From the NCBI GenBank assembly GCA_022180725.1, contig BQMO01000013.1, positions 90,523-154,522 on the forward strand: a DNA stretch of 64,000 bases, written 5' to 3'. The notes beneath the pieces were generated by a model. That model saw only the letters and a list, made by a program, of their open reading frames with translations. It was not told the origin of the DNA and did not search any database. Below, one piece after another: positions 43,801-52,139 of the stretch. The stretch comes from Phycisphaerae bacterium. GTDB taxonomy: Bacteria; Planctomycetota; Phycisphaerae; Phycisphaerales; UBA1924. Within the stretch, counting starts at the first letter, position 1. Each line of letters starts with the position of its first letter. The translations under genes were made by a program, and so were the position numbers.

Positions 43801-43876
43801 GGTTATCGATGGCCCAGGCCGAGCCCGTGCACACGACGAGGCCACCAACGACGGCAAGAGTGCTGCAACGCATCAT
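40820..43876 (-). CDS. Secreted protein with twin beta modules, PPC-type domains and dockerin-like tail
   Basis: 1018 residues from ATG 43876 with AAGGAG upstream. Signal peptide to about 22 (SAWA). Two homologous modules of about 250 residues (IPLNYNWNGIYHVGEV then GFRSIADRS; LPIPLAYNWNGMVHPGEE then GFRSISDRA) with a Cys-rich pre-peptidase-like domain between (NDSCAGAFAL, DVWYTYTAASSG, ATCGGSAISCNDHG). A strand-rich stretch and a second PPC-like domain (DTQLFLFNLDG, ITRYNRDP) follow, then the dockerin-like tail. Pattern suggests a surface protein built by duplication. The tail is DPDVNCDGSANGID / DGDFNRDGAVNGTD. Confidence 0.85.
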   Translation of the reverse strand: MMRCSTLAVVGGLVVCTGSAWAIDNHIPLNYNWNGIYHVGEVFSVDDPNGFRSIADRSIVVDGGAFSFGTVPLAGNTGISYTFQAGGGVLDCVHLGNTALSTATGTCPGCPTRWFDLTTGLNANRGIQPAWLAGLSDHLMPQTTDVSALNLTLDSLSSIGVLYHITNGGGNFQMVLMFTDASSVTVTLAGNDWFGPVNPPVAGLGVASQALMPPNSGTRRTFTGASNTDSPIVQPYPTQDLGIVEAVVSVAEMLNDGLGNHAGKTLQSITFQAPNQPNRGYAIFSCTVVNGLGPPANDSCAGAFALALGSNAGENIRATESVPSTCGNGDTKDVWYTYTAASSGLHEIRTCGSALDTTITRYATCGGSAISCNDHGCGLASRLQWTAVANTTYTFRVAVNGGGEGQFTIDIDDAPQSHSDLPIPLAYNWNGMVHPGEEGQPDNPDGFRSISDRALHVHGGPGAINGGVLVGTDFIPYVTAPNAGTLDIVHLGLTGSGASPRFWDAAPDGDNMGIRPDWLTNLDHRPPQRTDLTPLAIAMGPSTRVGVLYNVSNNGGVFDVTLEFADASSVSVTVHAPDWYQDQHPTGPLPGVEVQRQLGQYSATSNQDMATTGAPLLNVVEAVFSTTSLLNAGLGDHTGKRLIGLTFQNASPGDARGYAVYAATFRDTVPDSSPTPPTGVGAAIPNPGEIGRFQTFTVTTFPGTNPPSTGIQVQADLSQLGGSSNQPFFDDGFHGDGNAGDGVFGFQMTIAQSQGLGNYALPFSVADNQSRSSNGNIALTVNAYAWNELVDGGSDAGELPNFHQVLIGTGPVGAIVGNNAANDTDMFEIEICDLFNFSASTVGASFDTQLFLFNLDGTGVSFNDDASGTASIITFGFVPGPGRYLLAITRYNRDPVDEAGQLLWNNTPFNVERAPDGPGMFNPVASWTGVTTAAGAYRINLTGACFPNLAPPCDPDVNCDGSANGIDVEIMELAVGGDFTDFCQVGIPGVDDGDFNRDGAVNGTDVEAVENAVGGICP

Positions 43877-43927
43877 GGGAACGCTCCTTGGACTGGCCCG
43901 GGGCCTCTCCTCCCGCCGGGTGTGCGC

Positions 43928-43955
43928 AGTGTACAACTCCGGCCTTTGTCGGCAA
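43928..43955 (-). promoter_or_regulatory. Promoter TTGCCG-N16-TACACT
   Basis: On the minus strand: TTGCCG (43955-43950) and TACACT (43933-43928), 16-base spacer, about 45 bases of leader before ATG 43876. Same spacer as the other dockerin-gene promoters. Confidence 0.5.
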
Positions 43956-44059
43956 GGGGACTCTTGGGGACTTTTCGCTCGAATCGCGGAGCGAATATGT
44001 CGCGGGTATGCGCGAGTTCGCGGCAATTGGGACGATTTGCGTTCTCGTCACCGCGCGAA

Positions 44060-45958
44060 CTACGGACAGGACGCGCCGCCCACGACGAGTTCCACGGCCT
44101 CGACGTCCAGCCCGTTGACGGCCCCGTCCTGATTGAAGTCGGCCTCGGGGAGGCAGTAATCGGCCAGGTCGCCCCCGACGGCGAGTTCCTGCACTTCGAC
44201 GTCAAGCCCGTTGATCGCGCCGTCGCAGTTGACGTCCGCGTCGCACGGCGGGGGCGCAATGGTGATGAGGACGGTGTCGTCGTCGGTCAGCCCGCCGTTG
44301 TCGGTGACGGTGAGCGTGATCAGGTGTTCACCCACCGCGAGGACCACATTCGCCGATGGGGAAGGCCCCGAGGCGATGGTCACGGCGCCGTTCTTCCATT
44401 CATACTGCACGATGGAGCCGTCGGGGTCGGTCGAGGCCGAGCCGTCGAGCGTGATGAGTTCCGCGCCGGAGTTGTCGAGGTCGACAAGGTTCTGGTCCGG
44501 CCCGGCGTGGGCGATCGGGGACGCGTTGGGCGGCACGACCATGCCGGTGACGGGGACGAGGATTGTCGGACGCTCGGGGTCGTTGGTGGTGATGGTGATG
44601 GAGCCCGATCGCGGGCCGAGCGTGGCGGTGGACATGAAGATGGTGTGGGCGTTGAACGATCCGCCGGCGGGGTCGGCGTGGTTTCCACCCGGCCCGGCGA
44701 ATCCGGTGGGGTACGCCATGGAATAGTTGAGCGCAGCGATGCCCGAGGCGTTCCAGCGGGCCACGTCGCCGGCATTGCCGACCTGGAGCGTGCGCTGCAC
44801 CGACGGTGAGCCTTGCACGACGGTGCCGAAATCCAGGCTGGGCGTGGCGTCGGCGACGGCGGGCACGCGGAGATCGAGGTACACGGGAAGATGCCCGGCG
44901 GGCCCGAGGCTGGAGATGCAGACGTTCACCAGGGACTGCGCGATGGCCGATCCGACCATCTGGTTGTTGGTGATGGTGAGGTTGGCGTCGAAACTGGTCC
45001 CGTCGTTGCCGTAGGCGCGGTACGAGTGGTTGGGATCGGCGAAGGTGGCGAGGTTCCAGGCGACGGGCGTTTGCGGCGCGGAGAGCGTGCCGACGTAGTC
45101 GAGGCCGACGAGGTCGAGCAGCGAGCCGGAGAGGAGAATCTGATCGTGGCGGTCGTCCATGCCCCCGGCGCCGATGGGGTCCTGCGTATGAAGCACGGCG
45201 AACATGCCGTTGTTATTCCACGAGCCTGGGCGGGCGATGGGATCGAAGAATCGGCCTGCGTTGTTGGACTGGCTGGCGACGAGTTGCTGGTAGGCCGACT
45301 GGGTCGAGGTCTGGATGTTGAAATCCCCGAGGACGAGGAAGTGGTAGCCCGCGGGCAGGCCCGTGCCCGGGCCGTTGGTGTCGATCCCGGCGGCGTTGTT
45401 GCGGATGCGCGTGGTCTCGACGAGGCGGCGGGCGTTGTCGTCGCTGGTGCTGCCGGACTTGAGGTGCACGCCGTAGACGCCGATGGAGTTCGCGGGGATG
45501 GCGCCGTAGCCGTAGGGACGGATGTCCCAGCGGTAGGTATGCCGGGGCTGTTCGGTGAGGTCGTTGGCGACGCCGACGGCGATGATGGTGGTGTCGCGGA
45601 CGAGGACGACGCGCGAGGTGCGATACAGCAGGACGCTCTCGGTGTCCGGACCGTTGACGAAAGTGGCGATCTGCCAATCGCCCGGGCTGCCCGGATCGGC
45701 GGGTGGATTGGGATACCCCGGGGCGGTGTTGAGGACGGTCCGGAGCGTATTGAGCGCCGAGGCGGACTCAACCTCTTGCACGCAGAGGACATCGGGGGCC
45801 ATGCGCTGGCCGTTGAACGTGCCGTAGACGGCGCGCTGAATATCGGCGGCGCGGGTCGTGCCGTCGTAGGCGGAGATGTTCCAGGTGGCGATGCGGAGTT
45901 GGCCGAGGGCCGTTGACGCGCCGAGGCCAAGGACACACGCCGACAGGTACCACTTCAT
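44060..45958 (-). CDS. Secreted EEP-family nuclease-like protein with PKD and dockerin-like tail
   Basis: 632 residues from ATG 45958. Signal peptide to about 19 (TALGQ). Endonuclease/exonuclease/phosphatase domain at about 20-340: RIATWNIS, the VLCVQEVES Glu, GVYGVHLKSG, VLGDFNIQTS and DDRHDQILLSG with its His/Asp. Then a beta domain (LDFGTVVQGSPSVQRTL type), a PKD domain (PIAHAGPDQNLVDLDNSG, STDPDGSIVQYEW) and the dockerin-like tail. A TATAAT hexamer on the minus strand at 46008-46003 may be its -10. Substrate could be DNA, RNA or phospholipid; not decidable. Confidence 0.87.
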   Translation of the reverse strand: MKWYLSACVLGLGASTALGQLRIATWNISAYDGTTRAADIQRAVYGTFNGQRMAPDVLCVQEVESASALNTLRTVLNTAPGYPNPPADPGSPGDWQIATFVNGPDTESVLLYRTSRVVLVRDTTIIAVGVANDLTEQPRHTYRWDIRPYGYGAIPANSIGVYGVHLKSGSTSDDNARRLVETTRIRNNAAGIDTNGPGTGLPAGYHFLVLGDFNIQTSTQSAYQQLVASQSNNAGRFFDPIARPGSWNNNGMFAVLHTQDPIGAGGMDDRHDQILLSGSLLDLVGLDYVGTLSAPQTPVAWNLATFADPNHSYRAYGNDGTSFDANLTITNNQMVGSAIAQSLVNVCISSLGPAGHLPVYLDLRVPAVADATPSLDFGTVVQGSPSVQRTLQVGNAGDVARWNASGIAALNYSMAYPTGFAGPGGNHADPAGGSFNAHTIFMSTATLGPRSGSITITTNDPERPTILVPVTGMVVPPNASPIAHAGPDQNLVDLDNSGAELITLDGSASTDPDGSIVQYEWKNGAVTIASGPSPSANVVLAVGEHLITLTVTDNGGLTDDDTVLITIAPPPCDADVNCDGAINGLDVEVQELAVGGDLADYCLPEADFNQDGAVNGLDVEAVELVVGGASCP

Positions 45959-46055
45959 GCGGTGCAAGCTCCCAACCCCCCACGATGAAGACTCACAGGC
46001 CGATTATAGACGCGATGCCCCGGATCGCCGACACAATTCACGCGATGGCACGGGG

Positions 46056-48026
46056 TTAGGTGCAATCCCCACCCAGCCGGCGCTCGTACGCCTCGATGTC
46101 CAGGCCATTGAGTGCGCCGTCCTGATTGACGTCGGCGTCGGGGTGATCAGCGGCCCCGCCGATAATCAGTTCGAGTTCTTCCATATCGGTGCCGTTCGCG
46201 GCGCCGTCGCCATTGAAATCCGTGGCGATGCACTCGCGGACTGGAACTCCAGCCATGCCGAGCGCGGCCCCGAAATATCCCCCGGTGGGGCCGACCACCG
46301 TTCCCAGGCCTGTAATCGGGTCGATCCGCACCAGGGCGCCCGAGGTGAGATCGATCGTGAACAATCGACCGTCCTCGGTGCAGGCCAGGGCGTGACAATC
46401 CATCGCGGGTTGCCCGAGCGAACCGACGACCATCCACGCTTCGGCGGCCAAGTCAAACCGAAGAAGCCGCATCCCCGAGGCCACGCGGGACAGGGCGTAG
46501 GGTGTGCCGTCTCGCGGATCGGCGTCGAGGGCCTGCACCCCGGCGCCGGCGGAAGACCCCATCGAAACCGGCACGGACGTGCCGTCGGTGAAGGCCAACA
46601 GTTGACCATCCGCGCAAAGGGCGAGGAGTCGATCGCGCGTCGGGTCGAAGCCCAGGCCGATGACGGCACATGACACGGTGGGCTGCGGGTCCATCACGGC
46701 GACCGTACCGTTTTCGGGGTCGATCGTTCGGAACACCCTCGCGGTATCGACCGTCACCACGCGGTCACGCACCCCGTCGTACGTCATGCCGACGACCCCG
46801 GGGGGCATCCACCCGCGGGCGCCGAAGCGGCCTTGTTCGTCGACCTGCCCGAACTGGTTGAGAACATCGCACGCGGCCCAGAGCGGGCCGGCGGGAAGGG
46901 AAACACCCGAGGCGCATACGCCGCGCGGAATCTTGATCGCCGCCCGAAGGTCGTCGTGGTGGATTGACGTGCCCGCATTGGCCCCGCCCGTCGTCGTGCA
47001 GCCCCCGTGCGTGTGAATGCCCATGACCGTCCGCGAGGGCTCCACGATGATCGGCGACCCGGAGTTGCCGCCCGTGGTATCCGCGACGTGCGAGAGCACG
47101 TTTCCGCTGACACTGGTGATCACGCCGACGTGCGAAGTTTGCACGCGATTCCACGTCCAGGACACCGGCGGATAGATCGTGCCGTAGCCGGTCACCCGGA
47201 CCGGCAAATCCGCCGATGCACCGGCCTGCGCGAGGTACAGGCACGCGCCCTGCGCGCGATAGGCGCAGAGGCCGGTCTCGCTGTTGGGAAAGCACCCGAA
47301 GTACGCCCAGTCGTTCCCGACGCTTCCCGAAGCGGCCTGGACCGACTCGGGGTCCACGGGGTACTGGTCGCTCGGGGGCGGGTGCTGGAGCGCCCCTTGC
47401 GGGGTGGAGAGCGGCACATTGAACTGCGCGACGGATTCGTTCGTCAGGGCGCAGTGCCCGGCGGACAGAAACGACCGGGTCGCGTCGTTCACGATCCACG
47501 CGGTACACCCCGAGGGCATCATGCGCGCGACCACGGGGTCGTGCCAGAGCACGCGGTCGTCGACGCCGCCGCAGATGGAGCGGCCTTCGTACGCGCCGGG
47601 ATCGTCCGCCTCGCCCGCGATGAGCGACGCGATCTCAACCGACGCCGGCCCGGCGTGGCCGCGCGACACGAGTTCGACAATCACCTCGTCGCCGTTGAAG
47701 TACGCACTCGTGTTGGACCAGTACGCGAGGTGCTCGCGGTCGAGGTGCTGCACGGCCCCGTCGCGCGTCGAGGTGATGGTGATGGACCACGCGTCGAGGC
47801 CGGGTACGCCGGGAAGTTGGGATTCTCCGAACCGCACGCGGACCCAGGCGGCCCCTTCGGCCCGGAGCACCGTGCGCATCGTGGGGACGGCGGGCTCGGC
47901 GTTGTCCGGCGACCGGAGCGTGACAGACGCGGGGACCACACGCGCGGGCGGGGGGACGGGCTGCGCCATCGCGGACCCGATAGCCAGGATGACGCCCGCG
48001 AGTACAACCAGATTGCAGGGTGACAT
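46056..48026 (-). CDS. Secreted trypsin-like serine protease with diverged dockerin-like tail
   Basis: 656 residues. Signal peptide to about 21 (AMAQ). Trypsin-type catalytic triad: H191 in SAGHC, D239 in GNDWAYF, S322 in GGNSGSPI. Eight or more Cys in and around the catalytic domain suggest disulfides. About 395-590 is a propeller-like region (NGTVAVMDPQPTVSC, GQLLAFTDGTS). The tail has two D-x-N loops (ATDFNGDGAANGTD, DADVNQDGALNGLD) but lacks the paired Cys and ends GGDCT, so it is the most diverged of the eight. Downstream of the 48081 gene, same strand, perhaps one operon. Confidence 0.87.
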   Translation of the reverse strand: MSPCNLVVLAGVILAIGSAMAQPVPPPARVVPASVTLRSPDNAEPAVPTMRTVLRAEGAAWVRVRFGESQLPGVPGLDAWSITITSTRDGAVQHLDREHLAYWSNTSAYFNGDEVIVELVSRGHAGPASVEIASLIAGEADDPGAYEGRSICGGVDDRVLWHDPVVARMMPSGCTAWIVNDATRSFLSAGHCALTNESVAQFNVPLSTPQGALQHPPPSDQYPVDPESVQAASGSVGNDWAYFGCFPNSETGLCAYRAQGACLYLAQAGASADLPVRVTGYGTIYPPVSWTWNRVQTSHVGVITSVSGNVLSHVADTTGGNSGSPIIVEPSRTVMGIHTHGGCTTTGGANAGTSIHHDDLRAAIKIPRGVCASGVSLPAGPLWAACDVLNQFGQVDEQGRFGARGWMPPGVVGMTYDGVRDRVVTVDTARVFRTIDPENGTVAVMDPQPTVSCAVIGLGFDPTRDRLLALCADGQLLAFTDGTSVPVSMGSSAGAGVQALDADPRDGTPYALSRVASGMRLLRFDLAAEAWMVVGSLGQPAMDCHALACTEDGRLFTIDLTSGALVRIDPITGLGTVVGPTGGYFGAALGMAGVPVRECIATDFNGDGAANGTDMEELELIIGGAADHPDADVNQDGALNGLDIEAYERRLGGDCT

Positions 48027-48080
48027 ACGCGTTCGGCTCCGTCCGAATCGAAGGGGTCTTCCGCGGACCGCCGGGCGCGG

Positions 48081-48914
48081 TTACGGACAGGGGGCGCCGC
48101 CAACCACCAGCTCAACCGCCTCGACGTCCGTGCCGTTGACGGCGCCATCGCGGTTAAAGTCGGCGTCGGGCTGGCAATAGTCGGTGAGTTCGCCGCCCAC
48201 GGCGAGTTCCTGGATCTCAACGTCTACGCCGTTGGCGCTCCCGTCGCAGTTCACGTCCGGGTCGCACGGCGGGAGCGGCGCGGTCAGCACCATCGAGATG
48301 TTGTCGGCGTACCCGTTGTTGTAGTTGCCGTTGGTGCGGATCATCGTGAGCGCGAGGGTGATCGAGCGCGTCCCCACGGGCACGGTCCCCGCGGCGGTCC
48401 GGAGAAGCAGCCCGGTCTGGTTGCCGCGTTCCCCGGCGAAGGGGCCGGCGAGCGTGCTGGTGCCGATGCTCTGTCCGTCACCGTCGTTGAAGACCGCGGC
48501 GACCTGGGCGGTGTCGTCCTGCGAGCCCGCGCCGCCGAGCCACGCCCGGAAGTCGAACACCACCTGGCCCGAATCGATCTCCTCGGAACCCGCGGTCAGG
48601 TCGATGACCTGCGACGCGGTCGAGAAGGGGGAGTTGTTGCCCCCGCTGAAGAACTGCTGGCCGCGCTGGACGGGACCCGGCGACCCGACGACCGGGAACT
48701 CGCCCCCGGTCTGATACCGCACGACGTTGACGCCGGTGAAGAACGACCATCCGGGAATCGAGGTGACCGGCGCGTATCCATCGGGCGAGAACGGGCCGGC
48801 CTCGGCGCCGCCGTTCTGCACGAGTTCAACGCCGAAGACCTGCGCCCACGATGGCTGGAACAGGGTCAGCGACAGACACGCGGCCAGCAAACCGGGCTGG
48901 GTGAAATGCTTCAT
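48081..48914 (-). CDS. Small secreted protein with beta-domain and dockerin-like tail
   Basis: 277 residues from ATG 48914, with GGAGAGAG upstream. Signal peptide to about 24 (PSWAQ). The body (VELVQNGGAEAGPFSPDG, SIPGWSFFTGVNVVRY, GQVVFDFRAWLGG, NGYADNISMVLT) looks like a jelly-roll carbohydrate- or ligand-binding domain of the kind used for surface recognition. Then the standard tail. The smallest of the dockerin set, close to a plain one-domain adaptor. A promoter TTGGAG-N17-TACACT lies 40-80 bases upstream. Confidence 0.8.
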   Translation of the reverse strand: MKHFTQPGLLAACLSLTLFQPSWAQVFGVELVQNGGAEAGPFSPDGYAPVTSIPGWSFFTGVNVVRYQTGGEFPVVGSPGPVQRGQQFFSGGNNSPFSTASQVIDLTAGSEEIDSGQVVFDFRAWLGGAGSQDDTAQVAAVFNDGDGQSIGTSTLAGPFAGERGNQTGLLLRTAAGTVPVGTRSITLALTMIRTNGNYNNGYADNISMVLTAPLPPCDPDVNCDGSANGVDVEIQELAVGGELTDYCQPDADFNRDGAVNGTDVEAVELVVGGAPCP

Positions 48915-48963
48915 AACTCTCTCCTGGGACACGAGTTTCCTCTGTCCCCCCCACCAGCCGAGG

Positions 48964-48992
48964 AGTGTACCGTCTGAGAACAGTTCCTCCAA
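48964..48992 (-). promoter_or_regulatory. Promoter TTGGAG-N17-TACACT
   Basis: Minus strand: TTGGAG (48992-48987) and TACACT (48969-48964), 17-base spacer, about 45 bases before ATG 48914. Same -10 as the 43928 element. Confidence 0.45.
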
Positions 48993-49030
48993 GAGAAATC
49001 GGACAACGTTATGAAGCGGCTCGTCCCATA

Positions 49031-49066
49031 AAGACCCCGACCCGGGCGCTGGCGCCCGGGTCGGGA
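49031..49066 (-). terminator. Intrinsic terminator of the metzincin gene
   Basis: Perfect 14-bp stem (49036-49049 with 49052-49065) and 2-base loop; on the minus strand it is followed by GTCTTTAT. Lies just past the stop at 49087 and separates this unit from the 48914 gene. Confidence 0.75.
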
Positions 49067-49086
49067 GTGGCGATCGATCGGTTACT

Positions 49087-51756
49087 TTACGGGCATGGCC
49101 CGCCGCCGACGACGAGTTCGACGGCCTCGACGTCGAGGCCGTTGACGGCCCCGTCCTGATTGAAGTCGGGGTCCAGTTGGCAGAAGTCGGTCATGTCGCC
49201 GCCGACAGCGAGTTCCATGATTTCCACGTCGGTGCCGTTCGCGCTGCCGTCGCAGTTGACGTCCGCGTCGCAGGATGGTCCGGGCGGCGTGACGGTGATC
49301 AGCACGGTGTCGGAGGCGGTGCTGCCGCGGTTGTCGGTGACAATCAGCGTGACGGTGTGGGTGCCGACCGCGAAAGGAACGTTCGCCGTGGGCGAGGCGC
49401 CGTTGGCGAGCGTCGTCTCGCCCTCCTTCCAGTGGTAGTTGGCGATGGCGCCGTCGTGATCGAGCGACGCCGAACCATTCAAGGTGATGCTCTCGCTCCC
49501 GTTGTTGTCGGCATCGAGGACGTTCTGGTCGGACCCGGCGTCGGCCACCGGCACGCGGTTCACCGTGATAACCGCCGTGTCCGAGTGCACGCCGCCGAGA
49601 TTGTCCGTCACGATGAGCGAGATGGTGTGCGCACCCCACCCCAACGCGATGGTGGGCGACGATTCCGGCCCATCGGCCAGGGTCGCCGCGCCCTCTTGCC
49701 ACAGGTAGTTCGCGATCGTGCCGTCGGGATCGGACGAGCCCGCGCCGTCGAGCGTGACGGCCTGGTCGCCGTCGTCGTCGATGTCGTCGATGATGAGGTC
49801 CGGGCCGGCGTTCGCGACGGGGCGGCGGTTCACCGTGATCACCACCTCGTCAGAATCCGTCGCGCCGCTGTTGTCGGTGACGGTGAGCGTGATGGTGTGC
49901 ACCCCCGCGGCAAGGTTCACGACCGGGGACGACAACGCGCTGTTGAAGAGCGTGGTCTCACCCTCGGCCCAGTGGTAGTTGGTAATCGACCCGTCGGGAT
50001 CGGACGAGCCCGATCCGTTCAGCACGACAGGTTCGGTCAGGTTGCCGTCAGCGTCCTGGACAACCTGATCGGGGCCGGCGTTGGCGACGGGCGGCTGGTT
50101 GGCCAGGCCGCGCGAACCCGGGTCGCCCAGGAGCGTGGTGTAGCGATACAGAGTGCTGCCGGTCTGCTGCACGCGGACCCAGTAGTAATACGTGGTGCCC
50201 GGGGCCGCCGTCGCATCGTCGTACGTGGTGCCCGGAGCGATGGTCGCGAGCGTGGTGATGCCCGTGGTGTTGTTGACGGTATTGCGCATGACCTGGTAGC
50301 CGGTCGCGTCGGGAATGGCCGGCCAGGTGACGCGGACGAAATCGGGGAACGTGCCGTCGGAGGCGCTGGGCGCGAGGTTGGTGTTCGTCACCGTGATCGA
50401 GAGGGTGTAGCACTGCACCTGCGATCCCGAGGTTACACCCGATACGCGGACATAGTTCGTGCCGTTGGACATGAGCAGTCCGGTGATGGTCTCGGCGCTG
50501 CCGGCCGCCGTGGCGTTCTGGTTGCGCGATTGCGTCGTGCCGTTCGCAATGTAGGTGATGAGGTTGAGGTCGGTGATCGCGAGCGAGTTGACGTTGTTCG
50601 TCGGCGTGGTCTGGCACGAGCCGTCCCCGTTCTGATCAAGGTCGGTATACGTCAACCCGTTGGGCGTCGCCGTGATGTTGACCAGGCGCGGCTCGTTGAG
50701 CGAGAGGCTGTAGTAGTCGATGTCGCCCACGTGGAGGCTGACGAGCGAGGACGATCCGATGGCCGGGCTGGGGATGGTCCCGATGGTGGTCGTGGTGCCG
50801 GCGTTGAGGGTGCCCAGCGCGGTCGCCGTCGCCGCGGAGTTGTTGGACTCCATCGGGTCGCCGTAGAAGTGATGCGAAGCGCGGAGTTCGTCGTGGCGCG
50901 GGCCGTCGAACCCCGTGTTGAGCAACGGCTCCATGAGTTTCGTGCCGTTGCCGGGGCAGACGTGGGCCAGGCCCATGCCATGCCCGTGCTCGTGCGAGAT
51001 GGTGTTGCGGAGGAAGATGTACGACGGAGCGCCGCTGGCCCAGGATTCGGACCGGTCGATGACCATGTCGCCCGCGTCGGGGTAACTGTTGTACGCGAGG
51101 ATGCCGCTCCCGCCGTCGATGTTCTTCATCGAGATGCGGACGTCGCCGCGCGTCGTGTCGTTGCCCGCCGTGCCCCAGGCGGCGCCGTCGTCCCACGCCA
51201 CGCCCGACGCCGTCACGCGGGTGTACGACAACCCGGAGAGGGCGGCCCAGCGGTTGAAGACATTGGTGAACTGCGCGATCCACGTGGCGCGGTTGGCGGC
51301 GCCGAACAGGGCGTCCATGCGCGCGAACAACTCGCTGTTCGCGACGGCCTCGCCCACGCCGCTGGGGATCGACAAACCATCCGGCACGAACGACCACGAG
51401 AGCGCCATGGGCGAGCCGTTGCTCCCGCCGGACCAGCGGTCCACGGCGTTGTACCGGCTGGAATATCCGTCGGCCAAGGCCGCGTTCAACGCCGCCCACT
51501 GTTCCGGGGTCGGGGTGTAGCCCTCGGCGAAGCACGCCGCGAGCGGGCCGAGGTCCTCGGGATCACCGCCCGCCGGACGGCCCAGCGGCCTCTCGGGCCA
51601 GACCCGGCCGTCGGCTTCGCGTGTGCGCCCGTCCTGAAAATCAACTTCCGGATAGAGCCACCCGCCGGTCGGCTGTGTCGTCGGCGGTGTCCCCCCGCCA
51701 AACGCCAGTCCCGCGCTCCCCAAGAGGACAATCGCCGCACACCCCTGCTTGATCAT
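49087..51756 (-). CDS. Secreted metzincin peptidase with Fn3, three PKD domains and dockerin-like tail
   Basis: 889 residues from ATG 51756 (GGAG five bases upstream). Signal peptide to about 20 (AGLAFGG). A zinc metzincin domain with HEHGHGMGLAH (about 255-265, HExxHxxxxxH) and a following LMEPLLNTG turn; a Met-turn-like helix follows. Next a beta domain (LVSLHVGDIDYYSLSL), one Fn3 domain (VRVTWPAIPDATGYQVMRN), three PKD domains (repeating PVANAGPDQ / SSDPDGSI), then the tail. Matrixin-like proteases cut matrix proteins. The PKD repeats are close copies of one another. Confidence 0.9.
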   Translation of the reverse strand: MIKQGCAAIVLLGSAGLAFGGGTPPTTQPTGGWLYPEVDFQDGRTREADGRVWPERPLGRPAGGDPEDLGPLAACFAEGYTPTPEQWAALNAALADGYSSRYNAVDRWSGGSNGSPMALSWSFVPDGLSIPSGVGEAVANSELFARMDALFGAANRATWIAQFTNVFNRWAALSGLSYTRVTASGVAWDDGAAWGTAGNDTTRGDVRISMKNIDGGSGILAYNSYPDAGDMVIDRSESWASGAPSYIFLRNTISHEHGHGMGLAHVCPGNGTKLMEPLLNTGFDGPRHDELRASHHFYGDPMESNNSAATATALGTLNAGTTTTIGTIPSPAIGSSSLVSLHVGDIDYYSLSLNEPRLVNITATPNGLTYTDLDQNGDGSCQTTPTNNVNSLAITDLNLITYIANGTTQSRNQNATAAGSAETITGLLMSNGTNYVRVSGVTSGSQVQCYTLSITVTNTNLAPSASDGTFPDFVRVTWPAIPDATGYQVMRNTVNNTTGITTLATIAPGTTYDDATAAPGTTYYYWVRVQQTGSTLYRYTTLLGDPGSRGLANQPPVANAGPDQVVQDADGNLTEPVVLNGSGSSDPDGSITNYHWAEGETTLFNSALSSPVVNLAAGVHTITLTVTDNSGATDSDEVVITVNRRPVANAGPDLIIDDIDDDGDQAVTLDGAGSSDPDGTIANYLWQEGAATLADGPESSPTIALGWGAHTISLIVTDNLGGVHSDTAVITVNRVPVADAGSDQNVLDADNNGSESITLNGSASLDHDGAIANYHWKEGETTLANGASPTANVPFAVGTHTVTLIVTDNRGSTASDTVLITVTPPGPSCDADVNCDGSANGTDVEIMELAVGGDMTDFCQLDPDFNQDGAVNGLDVEAVELVVGGGPCP

Positions 51757-52042
51757 GATGACTCCAGTTATCAATAAACCGCGTGAATCGATAGACCGTC
51801 AATGAGTCCGGCCGTGACCTGAACCATCAACCAGCGTCGCGTCCGATGCCTCGACGCCGGTACAAGACACTGTTCTTCCCGATAAAGACACGACAAGACC
51901 GCCGCCCAATGAAGGGGCCCTCTCACTATTGCCTTTCGTCCTTCTCTTACCACGGGGTTCCGGGTCGGTCAATGTTTTTGGCATGAATCGCGCGTTTGTT
52001 CGGATTATGCAAGGAAGATTCTAGAAGTTCCCGGTGAACACG
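51757..52042. other. Intergenic region between two minus-strand dockerin genes
   Basis: About 290 bases, AT-richer than the genes. Must hold the promoter of the metzincin gene; TTGACG at 51802-51797 and TTGCAT near 52012-52007 (both minus strand) are possible -35 elements, but neither has a good -10. I see no coding frame, tRNA or repeat. Confidence 0.4.
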
Positions 52043-52075
52043 AAAAGGGCCGCGGGACATTGTGTCCCGCGGCCC
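52043..52075 (-). terminator. Strong intrinsic terminator of the propeller/PPC dockerin gene
   Basis: Perfect 13-bp GC-rich stem (52047-52059 with 52063-52075), 3-base loop, followed on the minus strand by TTTT. It ends about 65 bases past the stop at 52140. Confidence 0.9.
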
Positions 52076-52139
52076 CCGAGGAAAGAAAGGAGTGTTCTGT
52101 ATCCACGGCGTGCCGCGGCACGCGCCGCACCGTGGAAAG

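Noticed and set aside
49177..51777. Plus-strand open frame of about 866 codons over the metzincin gene
   Set aside because: Repetitive VGDGRVV-type composition caused by the PKD repeats read backwards.
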